Assembly (NCBI GenBank): GCA_964503125.1
Contig: CAZCZE010000016.1
Coordinates: forward strand, 1-64,000
Length of the DNA: 64,000 nucleotides
Reading direction: 5' to 3'
Source: FEN-1219 sp964503125
Lineage (GTDB): Bacteria > Pseudomonadota > Gammaproteobacteria > Steroidobacterales > Rariloculaceae
Positions within the stretch are counted from its first letter, which is position 1. Each line of letters starts with the position of its first letter. Below are positions 8,487 through 17,705 of this stretch, piece after piece. The notes beneath the pieces were generated by a model that saw only the letters and a program-made list of their open reading frames with translations, had not been told where the DNA came from and did not search any database. Made by a program: the position numbers and the translations under genes.

Positions 8487-9677
8487 TCAGGCGTCGATGA
8501 TCGGCAGCACGCGCACGGACAAGATGCCGTCGATGCCGCGAATGCGTGCGAGCGTGGCGTCGCTCACCGGTGCGTCGAGGTCGACGAGCGTGTACGACAG
8601 CTCGTCCCGCGAGTGATTGAGCATGTCGGCGATGTTGATGTTCTGCGCCGCGAGCGCCGTCAGAATCTGCGCCACCATGTTGGGCACGTTCCTGTGCGGA
8701 ATCGCCACGCGATGCGGCCGCGTGCGCTGCAAGACCGTCTCGGGGAAGTTGACCGAGCGCGTCACGTTGCCGTTCTCGAGGAACTCGCGCACGTTGTCGA
8801 CGACCATGACGGCGCAGTTCTCCTCGGCTTCGACCGTCGACGCCCCGAGGTGCGGCAGGCAAATGACCTTCGGATGATCGAGCAGCTTGCGCGTTGGAAA
8901 ATCGGTCACGTAAGCGCGCACCCTACCCGAGTCGAGCGCCTCGACGACGGCCTGCGAGTCGACGATCGCGTCGCGCGAGAAGTTGAGAATGACCGAGCCG
9001 CGCCGCATCGTCTCGAGCCGCGCGGCGTTGACGAGCTTGTCGGTGCTCTTCGTGAGCGGCACGTGCACGGTGACGACATCGGCGCGCGCGAACAGATCGT
9101 CGAGGTTGACGGCTTTCTGCACGCCCGACGACAGTTGCCACGCGTGCTGCACGGTGATCGCGGGGTCGTATCCCAGCACATTCATGCCGAGCTTGAGAGC
9201 GGCGTTCGCTACCTCGACGCCGATCGCCCCTAGGCCCACGACCCCGAGCGTGCGCGTGGGCAACTCGAAGCCCACGAACTGTTTCTTGCTCGACTCCACG
9301 GCCTTGTCGAGCTCGTCCCCTGCGCCTTTCAAGCCGCGGACGTGCTCGATCGCTTGCGGCAGGTTGCGCGCGGCCATGAGCAGGCCCGCGAGCACGAGCT
9401 CCTTGACGGCGTTGGCGTTGGCGCCCGGCGTGTTGAACACCGGCATGCCGAGCTTGCTGAGCTTGGCGACCGGGATGTTGTTCGTGCCCGCGCCCGCGCG
9501 GCCGACGCAGAGCAGCGAATCCGCCATCTCGAGGTCGTGCATCTTGAACGAGCGCAGCAGGATCGCGTCGGGGCGCACGAGCTCCGAAGCCACCTCGTAG
9601 CGGTCGCGCGGCAGCCGGTCGAGCCCGGCCACGGCGATGCTGTTGAGCGTCTGAATCTTGAACATTGCCATCGGCAT
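8487..9677 (-). CDS. serA: D-3-phosphoglycerate dehydrogenase
   Basis: 396-residue NAD-dependent enzyme, the first step of serine synthesis, oxidising 3-phosphoglycerate to phosphohydroxypyruvate. The nucleotide fold GVVGLGAIGVEVA is near residue 150. The catalytic Arg lies in NFSRDAIVD and the His in PHLGAST. A C-terminal ACT domain ends the protein (IADMLNHSRDELSYTLVDLD). It follows serC with stop and start sharing a base (TGATG), so the two serine-pathway enzymes are probably translated together. Starts at 9680 (GTG), 9671 and 9665 are also possible; the difference is at most five residues. Confidence 0.92.
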   Translation of the reverse strand: MPMAMFKIQTLNSIAVAGLDRLPRDRYEVASELVRPDAILLRSFKMHDLEMADSLLCVGRAGAGTNNIPVAKLSKLGMPVFNTPGANANAVKELVLAGLLMAARNLPQAIEHVRGLKGAGDELDKAVESSKKQFVGFELPTRTLGVVGLGAIGVEVANAALKLGMNVLGYDPAITVQHAWQLSSGVQKAVNLDDLFARADVVTVHVPLTKSTDKLVNAARLETMRRGSVILNFSRDAIVDSQAVVEALDSGRVRAYVTDFPTRKLLDHPKVICLPHLGASTVEAEENCAVMVVDNVREFLENGNVTRSVNFPETVLQRTRPHRVAIPHRNVPNMVAQILTALAAQNINIADMLNHSRDELSYTLVDLDAPVSDATLARIRGIDGILSVRVLPIIDA

Positions 9678-10759
9678 CACCCGTGCCGCTTGGCGAAGTC
9701 GGCCATGAACGCGACGAGCGCGTCGACACCGGCTTCGGGCATCGCGTTGTAGAGGCTCGCGCGCATGCCGCCGACGACGCGGTGACCTTTGAGGTTCGTG
9801 AGCCCGGTCGCCTTCGCTTCCTGCAAGAACGGCTTGTCGAGCTCAAGTGTAGGCAGCGTGAACGGCACGTTCATCCACGACCGGCAGGCCTTGTCGACGG
9901 GGTTCTGGTAGTAGCCCGACGAGTCGATCGCCGCGTAGAGCTTGGTCGCCTTGCGCTCGTTGCGCTCGCCCATGGCGGCGAGCCCGCCCTGCTCCGTGAG
10001 CCACTCGAAGACGAGGCCGGCGAAGTACCACGCGAGCGTCGCCGGCGTGTTCCACATCGAGTCGCTCTCGGCCATCGTCTTGTAATCGATGACGCCCGGC
10101 GTCTCGCGGCGCGCCTTGCCGAGCAGGTCCTCGCGCACGATGACGATCGCGAGACCGGCGGGCCCGATGTTCTTCTGTGCGCCCGCGTAGATGACGCCGA
10201 ACCGGCTCACGTCGAGCGGCCGCGACAGCAGCGTCGACGACATGTCGGCGACGAGCGGCGCCTTCGATACGTCGGGAATCGCATGGAACTCGACGCCGAA
10301 CACGGTCTCGTTCGTCGTGTAGTGCAGATACGCGGCCGAGTCGGAGACTCGCCAGGTCTTGGGATCGGGAATGGTCGTGAACTTTGCGGCCTTGCCGGTG
10401 GCCGCGACATTGACGCGAGCGTAGCGCTCGGCCTCCTGCACGGCCTTCTCGCCCCAGTTGCCGGTGACGACATAGTCGACGACGGCGCCCGGCGGCGCGA
10501 GGTTCAGCGGCACGGCCGCGAACTGCAGCGTGGCGCCGCCTTGCAGGAACAGCACCTTGTAATGCGCCGGCACGCCGAGCAGCGCGCGCAGATTGCGCTC
10601 CGACTGCGCGGCGAACTCGATGAAGTCCGTGCCGCGATGGCTGACTTCCATCACCGACATGCCGCTGCCGCGCCAATCGAGCAGCTCGGCCTGGGCACGT
10701 GTTAGGACCGGCTCCGGCAGCATCGCCGGACCCGGGCTGAAGTTGAATACGCGCTTCAT
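9677..10759 (-). CDS. serC: Phosphoserine aminotransferase
   Basis: 360-residue PLP enzyme converting 3-phosphohydroxypyruvate to phosphoserine, also used in pyridoxal phosphate synthesis. It starts VFNFSPGPAMLP and has HRGTDF and FLQGGATLQFAAVP. The PLP lysine lies in YAGAQKNIGPAG near residue 198. The C-terminal GGMRASLYNA closes the fold. It is downstream of gyrA by 25 bases, as in Pseudomonas. The usual ribosome-binding position is filled by a run of eight C residues, so its translation start signal is unusual. Confidence 0.96.
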   Translation of the reverse strand: MKRVFNFSPGPAMLPEPVLTRAQAELLDWRGSGMSVMEVSHRGTDFIEFAAQSERNLRALLGVPAHYKVLFLQGGATLQFAAVPLNLAPPGAVVDYVVTGNWGEKAVQEAERYARVNVAATGKAAKFTTIPDPKTWRVSDSAAYLHYTTNETVFGVEFHAIPDVSKAPLVADMSSTLLSRPLDVSRFGVIYAGAQKNIGPAGLAIVIVREDLLGKARRETPGVIDYKTMAESDSMWNTPATLAWYFAGLVFEWLTEQGGLAAMGERNERKATKLYAAIDSSGYYQNPVDKACRSWMNVPFTLPTLELDKPFLQEAKATGLTNLKGHRVVGGMRASLYNAMPEAGVDALVAFMADFAKRHG

Positions 10760-10768
10760 TGGGGGGGG

Positions 10769-10786
10769 AAGGGTCTCCGTACCCTT
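10769..10786. repeat. Short inverted repeat at the gyrA stop codon
   Basis: AAGGGT and ACCCTT separated by six bases form a perfect 6-bp hairpin that begins within the gyrA TAA stop. On its serC side, after three C and two T bases, lies the eight-C tract (10761-10768) next to the serC ATG. There is no T-run, so it is not a terminator. It could affect access to the serC start. Confidence 0.4.
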
Positions 10787-13337
10787 ATTCGGACTCCGCC
10801 GTCTCGTCGCCCGTCATGGGCTCGACGCGAGAAATGCCGACGAGCCGGTCGGCCTCGTCGAGACGAATCAAGCGCACGCCTTGCGTGTTGCGCCCCATGA
10901 CCGAGATGTCGGCCACGGGCGTGCGCACGAGCGTGCCCGCCGACGTGATGAGCATGAGCTCGTCCTCGGGCGCCACTTGCAGCGCGCCGACGACCCGGCC
11001 GTTGCGCTCGGTGGTCTGGATGCAGATGACGCCTTGCCCTCCCCGGCCCTGCACGGGGTGCTCTTCGATGGGCGTGAGCTTGCCGTAGCCGTTCTCGGTG
11101 GCCGTGACGATCGATCCCAAGCCGATGATGCTGAGCGCGATGACCTCGTCGGTGGGGCCGCCGAGCTTGAGGCCGCGGACACCCGCGGCCGTACGGCCCA
11201 TGGGCCGCACGTCCTGCTCCGAGAAGCGAATGGCCTTGCCCGAGCTCGCGAACAGCATGATGTCCTGATTGCCGTTCGTGATACCGGCGCCGATGAGGCG
11301 ATCGTCGTCGCGCAGCTCGACGGCGATGATGCCGCTCGTGCGTGGCCGCGCGAACTGCGCGAGCGGCGTCTTCTTGACCGTGCCGTGCTTCGTGACGAGG
11401 AACACGAACTTGTTCTCCTCGAACACCTTGACGGGCAGCACCGCGTTGATGCGCTCGCCTTCCTCGAGCGGCAAGAGGTTGACGATGGGCCGGCCGCGCG
11501 AACCGGACCCCGCCTGCGGGACCTGGTAGACCTTGAGCCAGTACGCCTTGCCGCGGCTCGAGAAGCACAGCACGGTGTCGTGTGAATTCGCGACGAACAG
11601 CTGGTCGATGAAATCCTCGTCCTTGACGCGGGCCGCGGCGCGGCCGCGGCCGCCGCGGCGCTGCGCCTGATACTGCTCCGCGGGCTGCGACTTCGCATAG
11701 CCCGCGTGCGACAGCGTGACGACGACCGTCTCCTCGGGGATCAGGTCCTCGACGGTGAGGTCGCTGTAGTCCTCGACGATCTCCGTGCGCCGCGCATCGG
11801 CATAGGCCGCGCGGACTTCGGCAAGCTCGGCGCGGATGACGGCCTGGAGCTTGTCGGGGCTCGCGAGGATCTCCAGAAAGTTCTGAATATCCGTTATCAA
11901 CCCACTGTATTCAGTGGCGATCTTCTCTTGCTCGAGCCCGGTCAACCGGTGCAACCTGAGCTCGAGGATCGCCTGGGCCTGGGCCGTCGAGAGCCGGTAG
12001 CCCTGCGCGTCGAGGCCGGACTCTTCGGTGAGACCCTCGGGGCGCGTGGCCGCGGCGCCGGCGCGCTCGAGCAGCGCCGTGACGGCGCTGGGCCGCCACC
12101 GGCGCGCGCTGAGCGCCGTGCGTGCCTCGCTCGGCGACGGCGAGCGCTTGATGAGGGCGATGATCTCGTCGATGTTCGCGAGCGCGACCATCAAGCCTTC
12201 GAGGATGTGGGCGCGCTCGCGGGCCTTGCGCAGATCGAACAGCGTCCGCCGCGTCACGACCTCGCGGCGGTGGCGGAGGAACGCGTCGAGCATCTCCTTG
12301 AGCGACAACAGCCGGGGCTGCCCGTCGACGAGCCCGACCATGTTGATGCCGAAGACGCTCTGCAGCGGCGTCTGCTTGTAGAGATTGTTGAGCACGACGT
12401 CGGAGAGCTCGCCGCGCTTGAGCTCGATGACGACGCGCATGCCGTCCTTGTCCGACTCGTCGCGGAGCTCGCTGATGCCCTCGATGTTCTTGTCGCGGAC
12501 GAGCTCGGCGATGCGCTCGATGAGGCGCGCCTTGTTGACCTGATACGGCAGCTCGGTGATGACGATGGACTCGCGGCCGCGGTCGTCGAGCGGCTCGACG
12601 TGCGTGCGGCCGCGCACGTAGATGCGGCCCCTGCCCGTCGCGTAAGCGCTGACGACGCCCTGAATGCCGTGAATGAGCCCGGCCGTCGGGAAATCGGGAC
12701 CCGGGATGAGCTTGATGAGATCGGCCATCGTGAGCTTCGGCTCCGCGAGCAACGCGAGGCAAGCGTCGATGACCTCGCCTAAGTTGTGCGGCGGGATGTT
12801 CGTCGCCATGCCGACCGCTATCCCTGAGGAGCCGTTGACGAGCAGGTTCGGGATGCGCGTCGGCAGGACCGCGGGCTCGCGCTCGCTCTCGTCGTAGTTC
12901 GGGACGAAGTCGACGGTTTCCTTGTCGATGTCCGCGAGGAGCTCTTGCGTGATGCGCGCCATGCGCACTTCGGTGTAGCGCATGGCCGCCGGAGCATCGC
13001 CGTCGACCGAGCCGAAGTTGCCCTGGCCGTCGACGAGCAAATAGCGCATCGAGAACGGCTGCGCCATGCGCACGATCGTGTCGTAGACGGCCACGTCGCC
13101 GTGCGGGTGGTATTTACCGATGACGTCGCCGACCACGCGGGCCGACTTCTTGTAGGGCCGATTCCACTCGTTGCCGAGCTCGCGCATCGCGTGCAGCACG
13201 CGGCGGTGCACGGGCTTGAGCCCGTCGCGAACGTCGGGCAGCGCGCGGCCCACGATCACGCTCATGGCGTAATCGAGATACGACTGCCGCATCTCGTCTT
13301 CGAGATTGACGAGGATGACTTCCTTACCTACGGCCAT
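10785..13337 (-). CDS. gyrA: DNA gyrase subunit A
   Basis: 850-residue subunit of the type II topoisomerase that introduces negative supercoils with GyrB. The breakage-reunion domain carries the catalytic tyrosine at residue 121 (AAMRYTEVRM). The C-terminal beta-pinwheel follows the GyrA box QRRGGRG near residue 565. The quinolone-resistance region reads HPHGDVAVYD: position 82, equivalent to E. coli Ser83, is valine, while Asp87 is kept (Asp86). No alternative start is needed; ATG at 13337. It heads the gyrA-serC-serA-pheA-aroA run. Confidence 0.97.
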   Translation of the reverse strand: MAVGKEVILVNLEDEMRQSYLDYAMSVIVGRALPDVRDGLKPVHRRVLHAMRELGNEWNRPYKKSARVVGDVIGKYHPHGDVAVYDTIVRMAQPFSMRYLLVDGQGNFGSVDGDAPAAMRYTEVRMARITQELLADIDKETVDFVPNYDESEREPAVLPTRIPNLLVNGSSGIAVGMATNIPPHNLGEVIDACLALLAEPKLTMADLIKLIPGPDFPTAGLIHGIQGVVSAYATGRGRIYVRGRTHVEPLDDRGRESIVITELPYQVNKARLIERIAELVRDKNIEGISELRDESDKDGMRVVIELKRGELSDVVLNNLYKQTPLQSVFGINMVGLVDGQPRLLSLKEMLDAFLRHRREVVTRRTLFDLRKARERAHILEGLMVALANIDEIIALIKRSPSPSEARTALSARRWRPSAVTALLERAGAAATRPEGLTEESGLDAQGYRLSTAQAQAILELRLHRLTGLEQEKIATEYSGLITDIQNFLEILASPDKLQAVIRAELAEVRAAYADARRTEIVEDYSDLTVEDLIPEETVVVTLSHAGYAKSQPAEQYQAQRRGGRGRAAARVKDEDFIDQLFVANSHDTVLCFSSRGKAYWLKVYQVPQAGSGSRGRPIVNLLPLEEGERINAVLPVKVFEENKFVFLVTKHGTVKKTPLAQFARPRTSGIIAVELRDDDRLIGAGITNGNQDIMLFASSGKAIRFSEQDVRPMGRTAAGVRGLKLGGPTDEVIALSIIGLGSIVTATENGYGKLTPIEEHPVQGRGGQGVICIQTTERNGRVVGALQVAPEDELMLITSAGTLVRTPVADISVMGRNTQGVRLIRLDEADRLVGISRVEPMTGDETAESE

Positions 13338-13592
13338 CGGTTCCGCTCAATGCAAAAGGGCCCGCCCTCCACCCGCCCGCGGCGGCGCGGAGGGGACCCA
13401 AGATCGACGAGGTATAAGTTTGGCCGGGCAATGACGACCGATTTTGCGGCTCTTGCATCACCCGGACGACACATCCAAGTGCCCAAAAAACAAGGCAGAA
13501 GTCTAGCACATCGTCCGCGCGTCCCGTAGCGCCGATCGATCCTCGGGCGGCTATACTGACGCGGCTTTTTTGCGAGCGCCCGAAGTAAGCCG
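13338..13592. promoter_or_regulatory. Divergent promoter region between gyrA and the deaminase gene
   Basis: 255 bases separate the divergent starts, so promoters for both are expected here. On the plus strand a TATACT at 13552-13557 is a reasonable -10 for the hydrolase, but no good -35 is seen 16-18 bases upstream. On the minus strand a TATACC sits near 13410. No gene is visible. Positions of actual promoters are uncertain. Confidence 0.35.
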
Positions 13593-14912
13593 ATGCAAAC
13601 GATCGACGCTTTGATCTGTCCGCGATGGACCATCCGCGTCGAGCCCGAGACCATCGCCGAGGAGGGCCTCGCGCTCGCCGTCGACGCCGGCCGAATCCTC
13701 GCCATCCTGCCGCTCGCGGAGGCCGAGCGTGCGTTCTCGCCTCGTGTCCGCCACGAGCGCTCGAGCCACGCGCTGCTGCCCGGGCTCGTCAACGCGCATA
13801 CGCACGCCGCGATGGCGTTGTTTCGCGGCCTCGCGGACGACGTGCCCTTCGAAGTCTGGCTGCGCGGCCGCGTGTGGGTGGCCGAGGCTCGCTGGGTCGG
13901 ACCCGAGTTCGTGGCCGACGGCACGCGCCTCGCGATCGCGGAGATGCTCTTGGGCGGCACCACGTGCTTCTCCGACATGTACTACTACGCCGACGTCACG
14001 GGCAACGTCGCGCGCGAGCTCGGGATGCGCGCCGTGCTCGGCATGATCGCGCTCGATCTGCCGACGGCCTACGCGGCCGACGCCGACGAGTACCTGCGCA
14101 AAGGGCTCGAGGTCCACGACCGCTTCAAGGCCGAGCCGCTGATCACGACGGCGTTCGCGCCGCACGCGCCGTACACGGTCGGCGACGCGACGCTCACGCA
14201 CATCCGGCGCTTGGCCGACGAGCTCGACCTGCCGATCCACATGCACCTGCACGAGACGAGCGCCGAGATCGACGCCGAGATGGCCGCGAGCGGCCGGCGC
14301 CCGCTGGCCCGGCTCGCCGCGCTCGGTTTGGTGACGCCGGCCCTCATCGGCGTGCATGCGACGCACCTCTTGGCCGAGGAAATCGAGGCGCTCGCGACCG
14401 CGGGGGCGAGCGTCGTCCACTGTCCGCGCTCGAACCTCAAGCTCGCGAACGGCTTCTGCCCCGTGGCCCACTTGCTCGACGCCGGCGTCACGGTCGCGCT
14501 CGGCACCGACGGCGCCGCGAGCAACAACCGCCTCGATCTTTGGGCCGAGATGCAGACCGCGGCGCTGCTAGCCAAGCAGGTCGCGGGCAACGCCGCGGCT
14601 CTGCCCGCCGCGCAGGCGCTTAAGCTGGCGACGCTCAACGGCGCGCGAGCGCTCGGCCTCGCCGGCGAGATCGGCTCGCTCGTGGCCGGCAAGGCTGCCG
14701 ACGTCATCTGCGTCGACCTTTCGGGCGTCGAGCATCGGCCGTTGCTCGATCCCGTCTCGGCGCTGGTTTACTCTGCCTCTCGAGACGACGTCACCGACGT
14801 TTGGATCGCTGGCGAGCACCTCGTGGCCGAAGGGGTCGCGCTGCGGCTCGACGTCGCCGAGATCGCCGCCACGGCCGACCGCTGGGGCCAGCGGCTGCGG
14901 AAGGAGGCATGA
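13593..14912 (+). CDS. TRZ/ATZ family amidohydrolase, probable 5'-methylthioadenosine/S-adenosylhomocysteine deaminase
   Basis: 439-residue metal-dependent deaminase of the amidohydrolase superfamily. It has the metal ligands HTH at residues 69-71 (LVNAHTHAAMA), HMHLHET near 218, GVHATHL near 250 and the aspartate in LGTDGAASNN near 305. A C-terminal composite-sheet domain (GKAADVICVDL) closes the protein. Relatives of this length beside ubiG in Pseudomonas deaminate methylthioadenosine or related adenosines. The substrate cannot be read from sequence alone. Its TGA overlaps an ATG in the ubiG frame, so the pair is probably co-translated. Confidence 0.88.
   Translation: MQTIDALICPRWTIRVEPETIAEEGLALAVDAGRILAILPLAEAERAFSPRVRHERSSHALLPGLVNAHTHAAMALFRGLADDVPFEVWLRGRVWVAEARWVGPEFVADGTRLAIAEMLLGGTTCFSDMYYYADVTGNVARELGMRAVLGMIALDLPTAYAADADEYLRKGLEVHDRFKAEPLITTAFAPHAPYTVGDATLTHIRRLADELDLPIHMHLHETSAEIDAEMAASGRRPLARLAALGLVTPALIGVHATHLLAEEIEALATAGASVVHCPRSNLKLANGFCPVAHLLDAGVTVALGTDGAASNNRLDLWAEMQTAALLAKQVAGNAAALPAAQALKLATLNGARALGLAGEIGSLVAGKAADVICVDLSGVEHRPLLDPVSALVYSASRDDVTDVWIAGEHLVAEGVALRLDVAEIAATADRWGQRLRKEA
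14901..14907 (+). promoter_or_regulatory. Strong ribosome-binding site for ubiG
   Basis: AAGGAGG lies inside the end of the deaminase gene. The spacing of seven bases to the ATG at 14915, against one base to the ATG at 14909, supports the later start. Confidence 0.7.
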
Positions 14913-14914
14913 CG

Positions 14915-15619
14915 ATGGCCAACGTGGACGCGGCCGAGCTCGCCAAGTTCGCCTCGCGCGCCGGCGAATGGTGGGACCCGCGCGGCGCTTTCCGCACGCT
15001 GCACGAGATCAATACGCTGCGGCTCGACTACATCGCGCGGCGCGCGAAGCTTTCGGGTGCGCGCGTGCTCGACGTCGGCTGCGGCGGCGGCTTGCTCGCC
15101 GAAGGGCTCGCGACCCGCGGCGCGAGCGTCACGGGCATCGACCTGGCGCCCGAGAACGTGACCGCCGCCGCGCAGCATGCCGCCGCGAGCGCGCTGACCA
15201 TCGACTACCGCTGTGTCGACGTCGAGGAGCTCGCGCGCGAGCGCGCCGGCGCCTTCGACGTCGTGACCTGCCTAGAGATGCTCGAGCACGTCCCCGAGCC
15301 CGAGCGCATCGTAGCCGCATGCGCCGCGGCCGTGCGCCCCGGCGGCGCCGTGTTCTTCTCGACGATCAACCGCAACTTGAAGAGCTTCGCGCTCGCGATC
15401 GTCGGGGCCGAGTACGTGCTTAGGCTTTTGCCGCGCGGCACGCACGAGTATCGCAAGCTCATCCGCCCGGCCGAGCTCGCGCAGTGGTGCCGGCGCGCAG
15501 GCCTCGACGTCACCGAGCTCACGGGCTTGCATTTCAATCCGGCGACGCGCGACTACTGGCTCGACGGCAACGTCGACGTCAATTACTTCGCCTGCGCCCG
15601 CCGCGGCGCGGCGTCTTAG
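14915..15619 (+). CDS. ubiG: Bifunctional 2-polyprenyl-6-hydroxyphenol methylase / 3-demethylubiquinol 3-O-methyltransferase
   Basis: 234-residue SAM-dependent O-methyltransferase acting twice in ubiquinone synthesis. The SAM motif VLDVGCGGGLLAEGLA, GIDLAPENV and CLEMLEHVPEPE match UbiG. FFSTINRN and the lipid-facing LRLLPRGTHEY region are also typical. AAGGAGG at 14901-14907 is seven bases before the ATG at 14915, making it the better start than the ATG at 14909, which overlaps the preceding stop. It lies between the deaminase and rmuC. Confidence 0.95.
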   Translation: MANVDAAELAKFASRAGEWWDPRGAFRTLHEINTLRLDYIARRAKLSGARVLDVGCGGGLLAEGLATRGASVTGIDLAPENVTAAAQHAAASALTIDYRCVDVEELARERAGAFDVVTCLEMLEHVPEPERIVAACAAAVRPGGAVFFSTINRNLKSFALAIVGAEYVLRLLPRGTHEYRKLIRPAELAQWCRRAGLDVTELTGLHFNPATRDYWLDGNVDVNYFACARRGAAS

Positions 15620-15620
15620 C

Positions 15621-16913
15621 ATGGACGCGAGCACGTTGTTGTACGTCGCACTGGCTGCCATCGCGGGACTGGCCGTCGGATTGCTGCTCGGGCTCACGCG
15701 CGTCATGTCGCTGGCCCGCAAGCTGGCGGTCAAGGAAACCGAGCTCGCGAGTCGAGCCGCGGCCGACCTCGACCGCGAGCGCTTGCTCGCGACGACGGCG
15801 CAGCGGCTCGGCTCGACGTTCGACGAGCTCGCCGACCGGCAGTTTCAGAGCCACTCCGAGACGTTCCTCAAGCTCGCGCGCGAGACACTGAGCGCGCAGA
15901 ACGAGCGCGCGAAAGCGGAGCTCGCTACGCGCGAGCAAGCCATCGACCACCTCGTGATGCCGATTCGCGAGGCGCTCGCGCGCGCCGAGCAGCAGCTCCA
16001 GGCGCTCGATCAATCGCGCCGCGAGACGCACGGCAGCATCACCGCGCAGCTCGAGGCGCTGACGGCGAGCCAGCACGCGCTGAGCTCCGAGACGCGCAAC
16101 CTCGTGAGCGCGCTGCGCCGGCCCGAGGTGCGCGGCCAATGGGGCGAGATCACGCTGCACCGCCTCGTCGAGCTCGCCGGCATGGTCGAGCACTGCGATT
16201 TCGTGAGCCAGAGCCACCAGCCCACCGAAACCGGCGCCGTGCGGCCCGACATGATCATCCACCTGCCGGAGTCGCGCGACCTCGTCGTCGACGTGAAGAC
16301 GCCGCTCGATGCGTATCTCGAAGCGACGGAAGCGCCGAACGACGCGCAGCGCAACGTCGCGCTCGAGCGACACGCGACGATCGTCGCGGGGCGCATCCGC
16401 GAGCTCGCGGGCAAAGCGTACTGGAGCCAGTTCGAGCGCAGCCCCGAGTTCGTGATCCTGTTCATCCCCGGCGACCAGTTCTTGAGCGCGGCGCTCGCGC
16501 AGCGCCCCATGTTGCTCGACGACGCATTGCGTCAGAACGTGATCCTCGCGACGCCGACGAGCCTCGTCGCGCTGCTCAAGGCCGTGGCCTACGGCTGGCA
16601 GCAAACCGCGCTCGCGAACAACGCCGCCGAGATTCGGGCCTCGGCCGGGCAGCTCTACGAGCGCATCACGACGTTCGTGAGCCATCTCGGCAACGTCGGC
16701 AAAGCGCTCGGCGACAGCGTGCGGGCGTTCAACAGCAGCATTGGCTCGCTCGAGCGCAGGGTGCTGCCGAGCGCGCGCCGCTTCACCGAGCTCGGCGTGC
16801 AGCCGGCCGAGCGGATCGGCTCGCCGAAGCCGCTCGAGGAGCTGCCGCGCGACGTCGCGACGCTCGTCGACGACGCCGCCGACGTCGACGGCCCGACCGA
16901 CACTCCGCACTGA
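15621..16913 (+). CDS. rmuC: DNA recombination protein RmuC homologue
   Basis: 430-residue protein with one N-terminal membrane segment (about residues 5-25). A long coiled coil (about 30-150, Glu/Arg/Ala-rich) precedes the RmuC domain, with VRGQWGEITLHRLVE and a nuclease-like DLVVDVKTPLDAY. RmuC limits DNA inversions at short inverted repeats in E. coli, presumably as an anchored nuclease. Length is close to the usual 400-480. It starts one base after the ubiG stop and is part of the same run. In Pseudomonas this slot holds mupP, so the insertion of rmuC here is a local difference. Confidence 0.92.
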   Translation: MDASTLLYVALAAIAGLAVGLLLGLTRVMSLARKLAVKETELASRAAADLDRERLLATTAQRLGSTFDELADRQFQSHSETFLKLARETLSAQNERAKAELATREQAIDHLVMPIREALARAEQQLQALDQSRRETHGSITAQLEALTASQHALSSETRNLVSALRRPEVRGQWGEITLHRLVELAGMVEHCDFVSQSHQPTETGAVRPDMIIHLPESRDLVVDVKTPLDAYLEATEAPNDAQRNVALERHATIVAGRIRELAGKAYWSQFERSPEFVILFIPGDQFLSAALAQRPMLLDDALRQNVILATPTSLVALLKAVAYGWQQTALANNAAEIRASAGQLYERITTFVSHLGNVGKALGDSVRAFNSSIGSLERRVLPSARRFTELGVQPAERIGSPKPLEELPRDVATLVDDAADVDGPTDTPH

Positions 16914-16919
16914 CGAGCC

Positions 16920-17705
16920 ATGAGCACGGGCGCGGAAGCCGCGAGCGCCGTCTGGCGCACCTATAAGCCCACGCCCGACGCGTTCGCCGGGCGTGTGATC
17001 CTCGTGACGGGCGCGACGGCCGGCATCGGCCGCGCCGTGGCACGCGATCTCGTGGTCGCCGGCGCGACCGTCATTCTTCACGGTCGCAACGAGAAGTTGC
17101 TCGAGGCGCTCTACCAGGAGCTTAGGTCCCTCGGCCCGGAGCCCGCCGTCGCGCAGCTCGACTTCGAGCGGACCCAGGGCCCCGAGTATCAGGCGCTCAC
17201 GACGGAGATCGAGTCGCGTTACGGCCGGCTCGACGGCCTGCTCCACAACGCCGGCATCCTCGGCGATCGCAGCCCCATCGAGCACTACGACATCGGCGTG
17301 TGGCAACGCGTCATGCTCGTGAATCTCACGGCGCCGTTCATCCTGACACGTTGCTTGCTGCCGTTGCTGCGCCAATCGGCCGACGCGTCGCTGGTGTTCA
17401 CGACGAGCGGCGTGGGACGCCGCGGCCGCGCGTACTGGGGCGCCTATGCTGCCGCCAAAGCGGGCACCGAAGGGCTCGCCGAAGTCTTGGCCGACGAGCT
17501 CGAGAACACCCCGGTGCGCGTGAATCTCGTGAACCCGGGCGCAACGCGCACGCGCATGCGCGCCCTCGCCTATCCCGGCGAGAGCCCGATGTCGCTGCCG
17601 TTGCCCGAAAGCATCACGCCGACGTATCTCTATCTACTCGGTGCAGCGAGCCGCGGGATCCGCGGTCAGCGCTTCGAAGTGCAGGACCGCAAACCATCGC
17701 CCTAA
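16920..17705 (+). CDS. yciK: YciK-type short-chain dehydrogenase/reductase
   Basis: 261-residue classical SDR. The dinucleotide motif is TGATAGIGRAVA near residue 28 and the structural motif HNAGILGD near 110. The catalytic Ser lies in TTSGVGR and the Tyr/Lys in YAAAKAGTEG. The PGATRTRMR stretch resembles the E. coli YciK oxidoreductase, and the ubiG neighbourhood is where YciK sits in Pseudomonas. The substrate is unknown. It is convergent with the next gene and their ends overlap by four bases. Confidence 0.88.
   Translation: MSTGAEAASAVWRTYKPTPDAFAGRVILVTGATAGIGRAVARDLVVAGATVILHGRNEKLLEALYQELRSLGPEPAVAQLDFERTQGPEYQALTTEIESRYGRLDGLLHNAGILGDRSPIEHYDIGVWQRVMLVNLTAPFILTRCLLPLLRQSADASLVFTTSGVGRRGRAYWGAYAAAKAGTEGLAEVLADELENTPVRVNLVNPGATRTRMRALAYPGESPMSLPLPESITPTYLYLLGAASRGIRGQRFEVQDRKPSP

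Noticed and set aside
14909..14914. ATG at 14909 as the ubiG start
   Set aside because: The AAGGAGG site is only one base away from it and ideally spaced for the ATG at 14915.
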